64,000 bases of DNA from Bradyrhizobium sp. URHD0069 (GCF_000701345.1 NZ_KL370776.1:67321-131320), one strand, 5' to 3'. Numbered from the stretch's first letter, positions 48,060 through 56,865 are shown. Notes: generated by a model from the sequence alone, not told the origin. Made by a program: numbers and translations.

Positions 48060-48140
48060 TTACTTGCGGGCGGCGCACGCATACATGTTGATTTCCATGC
48101 CGACCGGCACTTCGACGATTTTTGGGGTTTTCCAGGCCAT
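48060..48140 (-). CDS. pqqA: PQQ precursor peptide
   Basis: 26 residues beginning MAWKTPKIVEVPVGMEINMY. The conserved Glu16 and Tyr20 (E-x3-Y) supply the atoms of PQQ, joined by PqqE. GAGGAGAG precedes the ATG. The upstream proline residues 6 and 12 are of interest in view of the prolyl aminopeptidase encoded in the same operon. The gene is first in pqqABCDE; a promoter must lie in 48141-48250 but none could be named. Confidence 0.97.
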   Translation of the reverse strand: MAWKTPKIVEVPVGMEINMYACAARK

Positions 48141-48442
48141 TTTGGCTCTCTCCTCGGTTAGCGGATTAAATCCACCCTCACGAACAAGTTAGTTCGGAAT
48201 GAAAAGTTCGCCAGCGAAATCTTTGGTCATGTATCCCAATATTTTTATGCTGCAGCGCAAAGGGAACTCACATATTTGTGCGATCTGGCGTCAAAACAAA
48301 GACGGATCAATCGCTTCAAAGTCACTTCCCTCAATCCGGATGCTGGCGAGGGCTCGACATCATCAGATGAATTCGGAACAGAGAACTTGTGAGATGTCAT
48401 CAGCTCCCGACTGGAGCCCCCAACCTAAGTGGATTTCGACCT
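48141..48442. other. Divergent intergenic region, 302 bp
   Basis: Separates pqqA (minus) from the DUF6894 gene (plus) and is richer in A/T than its surroundings. GGAAC occurs at 48263-48267 and 48375-48379, but neither has NGTT at the right distance. No ORF or hairpin of note was seen. Confidence 0.5.
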
Positions 48443-48700
48443 ATGCCGAGGTATTTTTTCAACACACGTATCGGCGAGGACTTGATTTCCGATCCCGAAG
48501 GCGAAGAGCTGCGCAATCCCGACCGCGCATGGCAGGTTGCGCGCGCCATGATCCGGGAGTTGCTGAAAACCGAGGGCGCGGATCGCAGCCTCTTAAATGC
48601 GACCATCGAAGTGACCGACGATGAAGGCGAGATCGTGCTGGAATTTCCCTTTGCCGAAGCGATCCTCGACCTCTCTGACATTCCCATCACAAAACACTGA
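48443..48700 (+). CDS. DUF6894-type small protein
   Basis: 85 residues starting MPRYFFNTRIGEDLISDPEGEE, the recognisable start of a small family (DUF6894) abundant in Bradyrhizobium and Methylobacterium. Pattern: beta strand, acidic loop with DPEGEEL, and an amphipathic helix rich in Ala/Arg (AWQVARAMIRELL). Function unknown. The frame is open to 48389, but the ATG at 48443 matches the family. A TGGTCC-GAA-GGACCA hairpin lies downstream. Confidence 0.8.
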   Translation: MPRYFFNTRIGEDLISDPEGEELRNPDRAWQVARAMIRELLKTEGADRSLLNATIEVTDDEGEIVLEFPFAEAILDLSDIPITKH

Positions 48701-48723
48701 CAGTACGAGCAAGCATTCCGGGA

Positions 48724-48738
48724 TGGTCCGAAGGACCA
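48724..48738. other. Short perfect hairpin after the DUF6894 gene
   Basis: TGGTCC-GAA-GGACCA, six base pairs, 23 bases after the stop codon. There is no following T-run, so it is at best a weak or factor-assisted terminator, or an RNA-end stabiliser. Confidence 0.4.
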
Positions 48739-48765
48739 GATATCAAATGTGCCAGTGCACGTCGG

Positions 48766-48790
48766 GGAACTTCGATATGAACCCTGCGTT
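48766..48790 (+). promoter_or_regulatory. EcfG/RpoE2-type general-stress promoter
   Basis: GGAAC at 48766-48770, 16 bases, CGTT at 48787-48790: exact match to GGAAC-N16-CGTT. The nearest supported gene is the PQQ-type sugar dehydrogenase at 48954, giving a long leader of about 155 bases. Confidence 0.55.
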
Positions 48791-48953
48791 ACTCGCATAG
48801 CCAAGATGTTTCCGACTGCGCCGCAACTGGAAGGTGTTTTGTTATTGCGCAGCAACCGGAAAGTGTTGGAGACTGCCGCTCAGGAAGGCCACCGGCGCGG
48901 GCATCGTAGTTGCCCGCGCAACGATAAGGGCTTCCACTCAGGGGAGGACTTCC

Positions 48954-50228
48954 ATGATGATCTGCTCGTGCGCGCCGCGCAGCCTCTTGCTCGCTGGCGC
49001 TTTTTTTGGCGCATTTACGTTGGGCGCGGCCGCGCAGCAACCGGCCAACCCGCCAACTGCTCCGGCGCCCGCCGCCGCGCCGGCGCTTCCGCCGGGCTCA
49101 CCGCTGATCGGGCGGCCCGCGGGCAATGAAGCGGCAGCCAAGCTCGCCCCGGTGGCGCCGCCGCCGATCGCGGCGGCTCCGGACAAGGTGCCGGTCGCCA
49201 AGCTCAAGGTGCCGCCGGGCTTCAACATTGAAGTTTACGCCGCCGGCATGGCCAACGCGCGTTCGCTGGCCGAAGGCAACAAGGGCACGGTTTTTGTCGG
49301 CAGCCGCTTGGTTGGCAACGTCTATGCCGTCTCCAACAAGGATGGCAAGCGATCGGTCAAGACGATTGCGTCAGGTCTCCATCGGCCCAATGGCATCGCG
49401 TTCAAGAACGGCACGCTCTACATCGCCGAACTCTCGAAGGTCTCCAAGGTCGACAAGATTGAGGATAATCTCGACAGCCCGAAGCTGACGATGATCTACG
49501 ACGATCTGCCGAAGGACGAAGCCCATGGCTGGAAGTTCATCGCCATCGGGCCCGACAACAAGCTGTATGTTCCGGTCGGGCAGCCCGGCAACAACGTCCT
49601 GCATGGCGATGCACACGGTCAGATCAGGCGGATGAATCTCGACGGCAGCGGCGCCGAGGTAATCGCGCGCGGCGTACGACAGACCGTCGGCTTCGACTGG
49701 CACCCGGAAACCAAGCAGCTCTACTTCACCGACAACGGCCGCGACTGGATGTCGGAAGACGTTCCCGAGGACGAGCTCAATCGCATCACCCAGGTCGGCG
49801 AGCATTTCGGCGCGCCTTTTTGCCTGCAGGGCAATATCGTCGATCCTGAATTCGGGTGGGGAAAATCCTGCAGCGACTACACCGCACCGGTTGGCTTGCT
49901 GGGCCCGCATTCTGCCGCGCTCGGCATGCGGTTCTACACCGGCAACATGTTCCCGAAGGCCTACAAGAACGCCATCATCGCGGCCCGTCACGGTTCGTGG
50001 AACCGGACCAAGAAAGTTGGCGGCGACGTCGTGCTGATCAAGTTGAACAAGGACGGCACGATGAAATCCATGGAGCCGTTCATTACCGGCTTTCTGGAAA
50101 ACAACAGCTACATCGGCCGGCCCGTCGATGTGATGCAGATGAAGGACGGCTCGCTGCTGGTTTCCGACGACTATAACGGCGCGGTCTATCGGGTGACCTA
50201 CGGCAAGCCGAAGGTCGCCGCGAAGTAA
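48954..50228 (+). CDS. PQQ-dependent sugar dehydrogenase / sorbosone dehydrogenase-like, periplasmic
   Basis: 424 residues. Signal sequence about 1-28 (SLLLAGAFFGAFTLGAAAQ), then a Pro/Ala-rich low-complexity linker to about residue 70, then a six-bladed beta-propeller with SGLHRPNGIAF, HGWKFIAIGPDNKLYVPVGQ, FDWHPETKQLYFTDNGRDW and GSWNRTKKVGGDVVL, typical of the soluble GDH-B/sorbosone dehydrogenase family. PQQ dependence is inferred from family and the pqq operon just upstream; substrate is unknown. GGGGAGGA precedes the first of two ATGs. A cytochrome c gene follows, a likely electron acceptor. Confidence 0.85.
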   Translation: MMICSCAPRSLLLAGAFFGAFTLGAAAQQPANPPTAPAPAAAPALPPGSPLIGRPAGNEAAAKLAPVAPPPIAAAPDKVPVAKLKVPPGFNIEVYAAGMANARSLAEGNKGTVFVGSRLVGNVYAVSNKDGKRSVKTIASGLHRPNGIAFKNGTLYIAELSKVSKVDKIEDNLDSPKLTMIYDDLPKDEAHGWKFIAIGPDNKLYVPVGQPGNNVLHGDAHGQIRRMNLDGSGAEVIARGVRQTVGFDWHPETKQLYFTDNGRDWMSEDVPEDELNRITQVGEHFGAPFCLQGNIVDPEFGWGKSCSDYTAPVGLLGPHSAALGMRFYTGNMFPKAYKNAIIAARHGSWNRTKKVGGDVVLIKLNKDGTMKSMEPFITGFLENNSYIGRPVDVMQMKDGSLLVSDDYNGAVYRVTYGKPKVAAK

Positions 50229-50241
50229 GTAACAAAGAACA

Positions 50242-50360
50242 CGTCATTGCGAGCCAACGGGTCGCGCGAATGCGCGCCCGATGACAGGCTCCGCGAAGCA
50301 ATCCATGCCTGTCCGAGCAAGCTCATGGATTGCTTCGTCGCTTCGCTCCTCGCAATGACG
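50242..50360. repeat. Nested-palindrome repeat, copy 1
   Basis: Outer arms CGTCATTGCGAG and CTCGCAATGACG, inner arms CGAAGCAATCCA and TGGATTGCTTCG. This copy carries an extra block at 50254-50292 shared with 56028-56066. It ends nine bases before the cytochrome start, and GGGAGAG at its edge forms the ribosome-binding site. Confidence 0.85.
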
Positions 50361-50369
50361 GGAGAGCCA

Positions 50370-50936
50370 ATGATTAAGATAATTGCCGCTTTGGCGCTTG
50401 CCGTCACCGCTTCATCCGCAACTGCCGAGACGATCGAACAGCGCATTGCGCCGTGCCTCGCCTGCCACGGCGAGAAGGGGCAGTCCGAAACTGAAAGTAC
50501 GCCGTCGCTCGGCGCGCAGCCGGCGCCTTACACGCTGATCCAGCTTTTCATGTTTCGCGAAAAGCTGCGTGCCTCCGAGCCGATGAACGAGATAGCGAAG
50601 GCGTTGACCGACGACGATCTGAGGACCTTCTCCGACTTCATCGCCAAATTGCCCAAGCCCCCGCCGCCGGCCGACGCTGGCGATCCCGTGCGGATGCAGC
50701 GCGGCGACGCGCTGGCGCGGCAACACCGCTGCGATGCCTGCCACAATCCAGACTTCTCCGGCAAAGACAACGTCCCGCGCATCGCCAACCAGCGCGAGGA
50801 TTATCTGGCCAGGACGCTTTCCGAGTACAAGGACAACAGCCGCCAAGGCTACGATGGCTCGATGGCGGACGTGATGGCGCAGGTCACGGCAGAACAGATC
50901 GCCGACCTCGCTTATTTCCTCGCCCGCGTGCGCTAG
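50370..50936 (+). CDS. Dihaem cytochrome c, periplasmic
   Basis: 188 residues. Signal peptide about 1-19 ([19 protein letters not shown]). Two covalent haem sites CLACH (29-33) and CDACH (121-125), arranged as in c4-type tandem cytochromes. Probably carries electrons from the adjacent sugar dehydrogenase to the terminal oxidase (inference from position). The frame extends back through the repeat to 50247, but the signal peptide fixes the start at 50370. Confidence 0.92.
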   Translation: MIKIIAALALAVTASSATAETIEQRIAPCLACHGEKGQSETESTPSLGAQPAPYTLIQLFMFREKLRASEPMNEIAKALTDDDLRTFSDFIAKLPKPPPPADAGDPVRMQRGDALARQHRCDACHNPDFSGKDNVPRIANQREDYLARTLSEYKDNSRQGYDGSMADVMAQVTAEQIADLAYFLARVR

Positions 50937-51014
50937 ACCGGAGCCAGCAGGCGCTTTTCCCGGTGGCCTTGCCCTCCGCGCGGCGCTACAAGCGGCAATC
51001 AAACGGAGCTATCC

Positions 51015-52415
51015 ATGGAAGATCTCTGGCGTCTGTCGGCTACCGATATCGCTGCTTTGGTAAGGTCGAAGAGAATCTCGGCGAAAGAGGCGGCGTCAGC
51101 GGCGCTGGCCCGGCTGGATGCGGTCAACCCGTTGATCAACGCCGTCGTCGATCATCGGCCGGCCGATGTGCTGGCACAGGCCGGCGCCATCGATGCGGCG
51201 ATCGCGCGAAACGAAGATTTGGGACCACTGGCGGGCGTGCCGGTGACCATCAAGGTCAATATCGACCAGGAAGGGTTCGCCACCACCAACGGCCTTAAAT
51301 TGCAGCGCGACGTCATTGCGCGCAGCAACAGCCCCGTCGTGGACAACCTGCGCAAGGCTGGTGCCGTCATTCTCGGCCGCACCAATTGCCCGGCGTTTTC
51401 CTATCGCTGGTTCACCACCAACCTGATCCATGGCGACACCAAAAATCCGCGCGATCCGGGCATTACGCCGGGAGGCTCCTCCGGCGGTGCAGGCGCGGCG
51501 GTGGCCGCGGGCATCGGGCATATCGCGCATGGCACCGATATCGCGGGATCGATCCGCTATCCCGCCTATGCCTGTGGCGTTCATGGCCTGCGGCCGACCG
51601 TTGGCCGCATCGCGGCTTTCAATGCCTCGCTGCCCGAACGCCCGATCGGCCCTCAGATCTCTGCGGTATCCGGTCCGCTGGCGCGCACCATCGGCGATCT
51701 CCGGATCGCGCTTGCGGCGATGAGCGGCAAGGACGCGCGTGATCCCTGGTGGGTGCCGGCGCCGCTTGAAGGGCCTGTCACGCCGAAGCGGGCCGCGATC
51801 TGTCTTCGTCCCGACGGTCTCGAGACGGTTACTGAGGTGAAAGCGGCGGTCGCGGATGCCGGCAAGCGTCTGGAGCGCGCCGGATGGGTGGTCGAAGAGA
51901 TCGAAACGACGCCGCCGCTGCGCGAGGCCGCCGACCTTCAGACCAAGCTATGGCTTGGCGATGGCTATGAAGCGCAGCTCGCTGCCGCCGAGCGCGAGGG
52001 CGATCCCGGCGCACTCGCCTGCCTGCGCGGCAATCGAGCCAAGGTCCATCCGTTTGACGCGGATGCGCTCTCAAAGGCGCTGACGCGGCGTGCAACATTG
52101 ACGCGCGAATGGCTGCAGTTCTTTGAGACGTATTCGGTGGTGCTGATGCCGGTGTCCGCTGAACTGCCGTTCGCCGACGGCCTCGATCTGCGCGATGACG
52201 CCTCGTTTGCCAGGGTATGGCGGGCGCAACTGCCGCAGATCGCCATTCCCTTTATGGGTCTTCCGGGATTGACCGTCTCCACCGGATTGGTGGGAAGGGT
52301 TCCCGTCGGCGTTCAGGTCGTGTCCGGCCGCTACCGTGAGGATCTGTGTCTGTTGGCGGGCGAGGCGATCGAAGCCGGGGGGATGCCATCGGCACCGGTC
52401 GATCCCGCGCGCTAG
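51015..52415 (+). CDS. Amidase (amidase-signature family)
   Basis: 466 residues, cytoplasmic. The Ser-cisSer-Lys triad is visible: Lys80 in PVTIKVNID, Ser155 in TPGGSSGGAGAA, and Ser179 in GTDIAGSIRYP. The GSDTGGS-type motif is altered to GTDIAGS. The substrate is unknown; members hydrolyse amides from indoleacetamide to peptides or form the GatA subunit, but no GatB/GatC partner is near. It ends 30 bases before the glutathione peroxidase gene, so probably shares its transcript. Confidence 0.92.
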   Translation: MEDLWRLSATDIAALVRSKRISAKEAASAALARLDAVNPLINAVVDHRPADVLAQAGAIDAAIARNEDLGPLAGVPVTIKVNIDQEGFATTNGLKLQRDVIARSNSPVVDNLRKAGAVILGRTNCPAFSYRWFTTNLIHGDTKNPRDPGITPGGSSGGAGAAVAAGIGHIAHGTDIAGSIRYPAYACGVHGLRPTVGRIAAFNASLPERPIGPQISAVSGPLARTIGDLRIALAAMSGKDARDPWWVPAPLEGPVTPKRAAICLRPDGLETVTEVKAAVADAGKRLERAGWVVEEIETTPPLREAADLQTKLWLGDGYEAQLAAAEREGDPGALACLRGNRAKVHPFDADALSKALTRRATLTREWLQFFETYSVVLMPVSAELPFADGLDLRDDASFARVWRAQLPQIAIPFMGLPGLTVSTGLVGRVPVGVQVVSGRYREDLCLLAGEAIEAGGMPSAPVDPAR

Positions 52416-52445
52416 GTGAATTCCTGATCAGGCTGAAAGAACACG

Positions 52446-52922
52446 ATGGCTGGCGTTTACGATTTCACGGCAAAGTCGCTTGCCGGCGAGGACATGGCAC
52501 TGAAGCGGTTCGAGGGTCAGGTCTTGCTGATCGCCAACACCGCGAGCGCTTGCGGGTTCACCCCGCAATATCGGGGTCTCGAAGCGCTGCATCAGGCGCT
52601 TGGTCCCCGCGGCTTTTCGGTTCTTGGATTTCCGTGCAACCAGTTCGGCGGTCAGGAACCGGGCGACGCCAAACAAATCGAAGAGTTCTGCGCCAGCAAC
52701 TACGCCATCACCTTTCCGATGTTTGCCAAAATCGACGTCAATGGAAATAACGCGCACCCGCTGTTCAACTATCTGACCAACCAGAAATACGGCTTGCTTG
52801 GGCGCTCGATCAAATGGAATTTTACCAAGTTCCTGGTCGATCGCTCGGGCAAGGTCGTTGCGCGACACGCGCCAACCGCGAAACCGGAAGCACTCTTTCG
52901 AGAAATCGAGGCACTGCTGTGA
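52446..52922 (+). CDS. Glutathione/thioredoxin peroxidase (GPx family)
   Basis: 158 residues. The catalytic tetrad is Cys36 (NTASACGFTPQY), Gln70 (NQFGGQEPG), Trp124 and Asn125 (KWNFTKFLVD). It is a cysteine, not selenocysteine, type, and Cys64/Cys82 could be resolving residues. It reduces hydroperoxides using thiols. The next gene starts within 18 bases, so they are likely co-transcribed. Confidence 0.94.
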   Translation: MAGVYDFTAKSLAGEDMALKRFEGQVLLIANTASACGFTPQYRGLEALHQALGPRGFSVLGFPCNQFGGQEPGDAKQIEEFCASNYAITFPMFAKIDVNGNNAHPLFNYLTNQKYGLLGRSIKWNFTKFLVDRSGKVVARHAPTAKPEALFREIEALL

Positions 52923-52939
52923 ACGAGAAAAGCGACACC

Positions 52940-53188
52940 ATGACCGACCAACTGCCCGACCGCCTCTCGACCGATCCGAAAAGCCCCTACTACAATGCTG
53001 AGGTGCTCGCGCGCGACGTCGGGATTCGCTTCAAGGGCATCGAGAAAACCAACGTCGAGGAATATTGCGTCAGCGAGGGCTGGGTACGCGTTACCGCCGG
53101 CAACGCCAAGGATCGCTACGGCAATCCGCTCACTATCAAGGTTCACGGCCCGGTCGAGCCGTATTTCCGCGACAAGGGTGTGTCCTGA
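52940..53188 (+). CDS. DUF3297 family protein
   Basis: 82 residues starting MTDQLPDRLSTDPKSPYY, with the family's VGIRFKGIEKTNVEEYCVSEGW and IKVHGPVEPYF. A short conserved cytoplasmic protein of unknown role. The ATG at 52940 is used; a GTG at 52919 overlapping the gpx stop is possible but adds residues absent from the family. Confidence 0.85.
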   Translation: MTDQLPDRLSTDPKSPYYNAEVLARDVGIRFKGIEKTNVEEYCVSEGWVRVTAGNAKDRYGNPLTIKVHGPVEPYFRDKGVS

Positions 53189-53198
53189 GGCGTTCCGT

Positions 53199-53288
53199 CG
53201 TCATTGCGAGGAGCACTTGCGACGAAGCAATCCATCTTTTTTTGTGACGCTGTCACTTATGGATTGCTTCGCTGCGCTCGCAATGACG
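53199..53288. repeat. Nested-palindrome repeat, copy 2
   Basis: Same outer CGTCATTGCGAG/CTCGCAATGACG and inner GAAGCAATCCA/TGGATTGCTTC arms as copy 1, with a different loop. It ends 39 bases before the D-tartrate dehydratase start. Confidence 0.85.
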
Positions 53289-53327
53289 GCGTAAGTAATC
53301 CGAGCCATCTACCGAAAGCCATCCCCC

Positions 53328-54497
53328 ATGTCCGCCCGCATTATCGACGTCCGCGAAATCACAAAACCGATCTCGTCGCCCATCCGCAACGCCTATATCG
53401 ACTTCACCAAAATGACGACGAGCCTGGTTGCCGTCGTCACCGATGTCGTGCGCGACGGCAAGCGGGTGGTCGGTTACGGCTTCAATTCCAATGGTCGTTA
53501 CGGGCAGGGCGGACTGATCCGCGAGCGCTTCGCGCCGCGGCTGATGGAGGCCGATCCGAAGAAATTGCTCGACGAGGCCGCCGATAATCTCGACCCGGAC
53601 AAAATCTGGGCGACGCTGATGTCGAACGAAAAGCCCGGCGGTCATGGCGAACGCTCGGTGGCGGTCGGCACCATCGACATGGCGGTGTGGGATGCGGTGG
53701 CGAAGATCGCAGGCAAACCGCTGTTTCGATTGCTCGCCGAGCGTCACGGACGCACGGCCAATCCACGCGTGTTCGTCTATGCCGCCGGCGGTTACTATTA
53801 TCCCGGCAAGGACCTGTCGATGCTGCGCGGCGAGATGCGCGGCTATCTCGATCGCGGCTACAACGTGGTGAAGATGAAGATCGGCGGCGCGCCGATATCG
53901 GAAGATCGCGCGCGCATCGAGGCCGTTCTCGAAGAAATCGGCAGCCAGGCGCAGCTCGCGGTGGATGCCAACGGCCGGTTCGATCTGGAGACAGCGATCG
54001 CCTACGCCAAGATGCTGCGCGACTATCCGCTGTTCTGGTACGAGGAGGCCGGCGATCCCCTGGATTTCCAGCTCCAGGCTGCGCTGGCGGAATTCTATTC
54101 CGGACCGATGGCCACCGGCGAAAACCTGTTCAGCCATCAGGACGCGCGCAATCTCATCCGCTACGGCGGCATGCGGCCCGACCGCGACTGGCTGCAGTTC
54201 GATTGCGCGCTGTCATACGGGCTTTGCGAATATCAGCGTACGCTGGCGATGCTGCAAACCCATGGCTGGTCGCCGAGCCGATGCGTCCCGCATGGCGGGC
54301 ATCAGATGTCGCTGAACATCGCGGCCGGTCTGGGCCTTGGCGGCAATGAGAGCTATCCCGATCTGTTTCAGCCCTATGGCGGTTTCCCCGATGGCGTTCG
54401 CGTCGAGAACGGTCACATCACCATGCCGGATTTGCCGGGCATCGGGTTTGAGGGAAAATCCGATCTCTACGCGGAGATGAAGGCGCTGGCGTCGTAA
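53328..54497 (+). CDS. tarD: D-tartrate dehydratase (enolase superfamily)
   Basis: 389 residues. It agrees in length and in catalytic numbering with the structurally characterised Bradyrhizobium D-tartrate dehydratase: Lys184 of KMK (182-184), Asp213, Glu239, Glu265 and His322. It dehydrates D-tartrate to oxaloacetate with Mg2+. No tartrate transporter is next to it; the MFS gene at 56925 is a distant candidate. Codon use resembles the neighbours, so no recent transfer is indicated. Confidence 0.94.
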   Translation: MSARIIDVREITKPISSPIRNAYIDFTKMTTSLVAVVTDVVRDGKRVVGYGFNSNGRYGQGGLIRERFAPRLMEADPKKLLDEAADNLDPDKIWATLMSNEKPGGHGERSVAVGTIDMAVWDAVAKIAGKPLFRLLAERHGRTANPRVFVYAAGGYYYPGKDLSMLRGEMRGYLDRGYNVVKMKIGGAPISEDRARIEAVLEEIGSQAQLAVDANGRFDLETAIAYAKMLRDYPLFWYEEAGDPLDFQLQAALAEFYSGPMATGENLFSHQDARNLIRYGGMRPDRDWLQFDCALSYGLCEYQRTLAMLQTHGWSPSRCVPHGGHQMSLNIAAGLGLGGNESYPDLFQPYGGFPDGVRVENGHITMPDLPGIGFEGKSDLYAEMKALAS

Positions 54498-54549
54498 GGT
54501 GTGGCAGTCAACAAATGTGAATTTGGTCCGTCCTTGCCAGACAAAGGCG

Positions 54550-55902
54550 CTACGACAGCCGCATGTCCAGTAGTCGCCGGCCTTCGTTCTTCAGCAATTT
54601 CTTCACGGAACTGGAAGCCGCGATCTCGCCCTGGTTGGCGTAGGCCTCGTGGTTCTTCTCAATGTCCTCGAGACGATAGAGATAGTTCACCATGATGCCT
54701 GCGGATTCGCGCAGGCCCTTCGGCGAGAGATCGCCCACCCAGTCGATCCGCTCCAGCCGCGCGCCATTGCCGAGATGGAATCGCGCCACCGAATCGATCA
54801 GGCGGCCTTTCGGGGTACGCGCCTTGAGAAAATAATAGGCCGCGAGAGGCTCAAGCAGCGAACGCAGTTGCGCCGTCAGCTCCGCATTCTCTGACCATTT
54901 GGGATTGTCGAGATGATCGAGCAGCGCCCGGTCTTCGTCCGAGAGCGGAACATCCGGAGCCTGCTTCAGCCATCGCATGAAGCCCGGCACTGGCGACAGC
55001 GTCACGAAATTGTCCAGCTTCGGCAATTCGCGGCGCAATTCCTCGACCACTTGCTTGATCAGGAAGCTGCCGAAGGAAATTCCGCCGAGACCGCGCTGGG
55101 TGTTGGAGATCGAATAAAATACCGCAGTGCGGGCGCGCTCGATCGGCACCGTCTGGCGGTCCTCGGCAAGCAGCGGCGCGATCGCGCCGGGGATGGCTTC
55201 GGTCAGCGCCACCTCGACAAAGATCAGGGGCTCATCGACCAGAGCGGGATGGAAGAAGGCGTAACAGCGCCGGTCAACGGGATCGATGCGGCGGCGCAGA
55301 TCGTCCCAGTCGCGGATCTCATGCACCGCCTCATAGCGGATGATTTTTTCCAGAATGTTCGCGGGCGTCGACCAGTCGATCCTGCGCAACACGAGAAACC
55401 CCCTGTTAAACCACGAGCCCAGCAGATGCGCGACGTCGCGGTCGAGCGTGGCGAGGTCCTTGTGGCTGTTCATGGCGCGAAGCAAATCGGCGCGCATCGA
55501 CACCAATTCGCCGGTACCGCCCGGCGCGCGGTTGAGCCGACGGAACAATTCTTGCCGCCGCGGTTCGGAAGCAAAGTGCAGGTCGCTGGCGTCATCGTCG
55601 CTCGGCTGCGCCCGCCAGGTCTCGATCGCCTGCGAAAGCTTTTCCCGGTCCGGACCAAAGTTGCAGACCAGGGCGTTGAAGAACGAGAGCCGGCTAGCCT
55701 CGTCGAGATGATGGTAGCGATCGAGAAGGTCGCGCGCCATCGCGGTGCCGGAGGCTTCACCCCGGCCTGACAGCAGCGCTTCGCATAATTCGATCAGGCC
55801 GGACGCATCCTGTTTTGCGTTGGATGACCCCGCGCGGCGAAGCAGCGTCCGGCCGCGCTCGGAAATCGAGGTCATCAGGTCCGAGAAAAAGGCGTTGTTC
55901 AT
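54550..55902 (-). CDS. Malonyl-CoA decarboxylase
   Basis: 450 residues. The catalytic domain shows GLGGISFGSFLIKQVVEEL, VTLSPVPGFMRWL and the later FHLGNGARLERIDW, all typical of MCD (GNAT-like fold); the N-terminal half is helical. It converts malonyl-CoA to acetyl-CoA. The ATG at 55902 is used; an in-frame TTG lies at 55911. No matB (malonyl-CoA synthetase) or matC transporter is beside it, unlike the usual mat operon, so this copy seems a stand-alone. Confidence 0.92.
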   Translation of the reverse strand: MNNAFFSDLMTSISERGRTLLRRAGSSNAKQDASGLIELCEALLSGRGEASGTAMARDLLDRYHHLDEASRLSFFNALVCNFGPDREKLSQAIETWRAQPSDDDASDLHFASEPRRQELFRRLNRAPGGTGELVSMRADLLRAMNSHKDLATLDRDVAHLLGSWFNRGFLVLRRIDWSTPANILEKIIRYEAVHEIRDWDDLRRRIDPVDRRCYAFFHPALVDEPLIFVEVALTEAIPGAIAPLLAEDRQTVPIERARTAVFYSISNTQRGLGGISFGSFLIKQVVEELRRELPKLDNFVTLSPVPGFMRWLKQAPDVPLSDEDRALLDHLDNPKWSENAELTAQLRSLLEPLAAYYFLKARTPKGRLIDSVARFHLGNGARLERIDWVGDLSPKGLRESAGIMVNYLYRLEDIEKNHEAYANQGEIAASSSVKKLLKNEGRRLLDMRLS

Positions 55903-55995
55903 GGCGGGCAAATCGAATCCAGAACGGACCTAATTGTTACATGAATTTAAGGCGGGGCGGATCACAATCAAGCGGGCAAGCAGCGCAAAAAATCG

Positions 55996-56865
55996 TCAGG
56001 CTCCCCCGGAAAAACCATCATGCACCGCCAACGGGTCGGCGCGAGCGCCGCCCGATGACAAGCTCCAGCGGGGATCTGCAAACTCCGTCGGCGTCTTGCC
56101 GGTGACCTGCCGGAACGCATGCGAAAACGCCGGCACGCTGGCATAGCCGAGATCGGCGGCGAGCTGCTTGATCGAGACATCGGCCTCCATCGACAGTCTC
56201 TCGATCGCAGCCGCAATGCGGGCGCGCTGGCGCCAGCTCCTGAAGCTCAATTGCGTCTGCGACGCGAACAGCCGCGACAGCGTGCGCGCCGTGGTCCCAA
56301 CCTCGCGTGCCAGCATCTCGATCTCGTGCGAAGCCGTGGGGTCGCCGAGCACAATGTCGGCCGCGCGCCGGCAACGCGGCTCATGCGGCAGCGGAATGAA
56401 GGTCGCGGAATCCCCAACCTGATGCAGTTCGAGCATGGCCAATCCAATCAGAAGCCCGGTGCGTTCAGGATTGTTGCGGCCGTCGAACAGCGCAAGGACC
56501 GCCTCATGCAACAACCGCGACACCCGCACCACGAATTCCGCTTCCAGGCTGGCGCTGCGCGCTTCTCGTGCCAGCCACGCCAGATCGAAATACAGCGTGC
56601 GCATTTCGATATCGGCCAGCACGTCGATGGAATGCTCGAGCCGAGCTGGCACCCATACCGCGCGGTCGGGCGGCACCAGCCAGCGGCCCTTCGGTGTGGT
56701 GACCTGCATCGTGCCCTTGGCGGCATACACCAGTTGCGCCTCGCGATGCATGTGGGTGTCGAGCCGGACGCCTTTCCTGTAATGCCGCGCGACCAGATGG
56801 ACACCATCGCCAGAGGTGCGGTGGCCCCCTCTGATGGCCGCGATTGGCGTTTCGGCGATACTCAT
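55996..56865 (-). CDS. AraC-family transcriptional regulator
   Basis: 289 residues. N-terminal cupin-like sensor (GGHRTSGDGVHLVARHYRKG, REAQLVYAAKGTMQVTT, WLVPPDRAVWVP) and C-terminal AraC HTH pair (EIEMLAREVGTTARTLSRLF, IKQLAADLGYASVPAFSHAF, TGKTPTEF). Divergent from the MFS gene with about 60 bases between starts, suggesting it controls that transporter. ATG 56865 is used; ATG 56874 is also possible. The last ~23 residues are encoded by a piece of an interspersed repeat, so the tail is probably newly acquired and not functional. Confidence 0.9.
   Translation of the reverse strand: MSIAETPIAAIRGGHRTSGDGVHLVARHYRKGVRLDTHMHREAQLVYAAKGTMQVTTPKGRWLVPPDRAVWVPARLEHSIDVLADIEMRTLYFDLAWLAREARSASLEAEFVVRVSRLLHEAVLALFDGRNNPERTGLLIGLAMLELHQVGDSATFIPLPHEPRCRRAADIVLGDPTASHEIEMLAREVGTTARTLSRLFASQTQLSFRSWRQRARIAAAIERLSMEADVSIKQLAADLGYASVPAFSHAFRQVTGKTPTEFADPRWSLSSGGARADPLAVHDGFSGGA
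56028..56066. repeat. 39-bp repeat fragment inside the araC 3' end
   Basis: Closely resembles 50254-50292 of repeat copy 1 (both start CCAACGGGTC and end in GCTCC, with about 80 percent identity by eye). It lies within the coding sequence of the AraC regulator, near its stop. Confidence 0.7.

Noticed and set aside
48263-48398. GGAAC at 48263 and 48375 as stress promoters for the DUF6894 gene
   Set aside because: No NGTT at 16-17 bases; the best -10 (TGTC) needs a 15-base spacer and has a mismatch.
48749-49129. Possible small gene between the stress promoter and the sugar dehydrogenase
   Set aside because: It runs out of frame through the signal peptide region of the dehydrogenase, has no good ribosome-binding site and no recognisable sequence.
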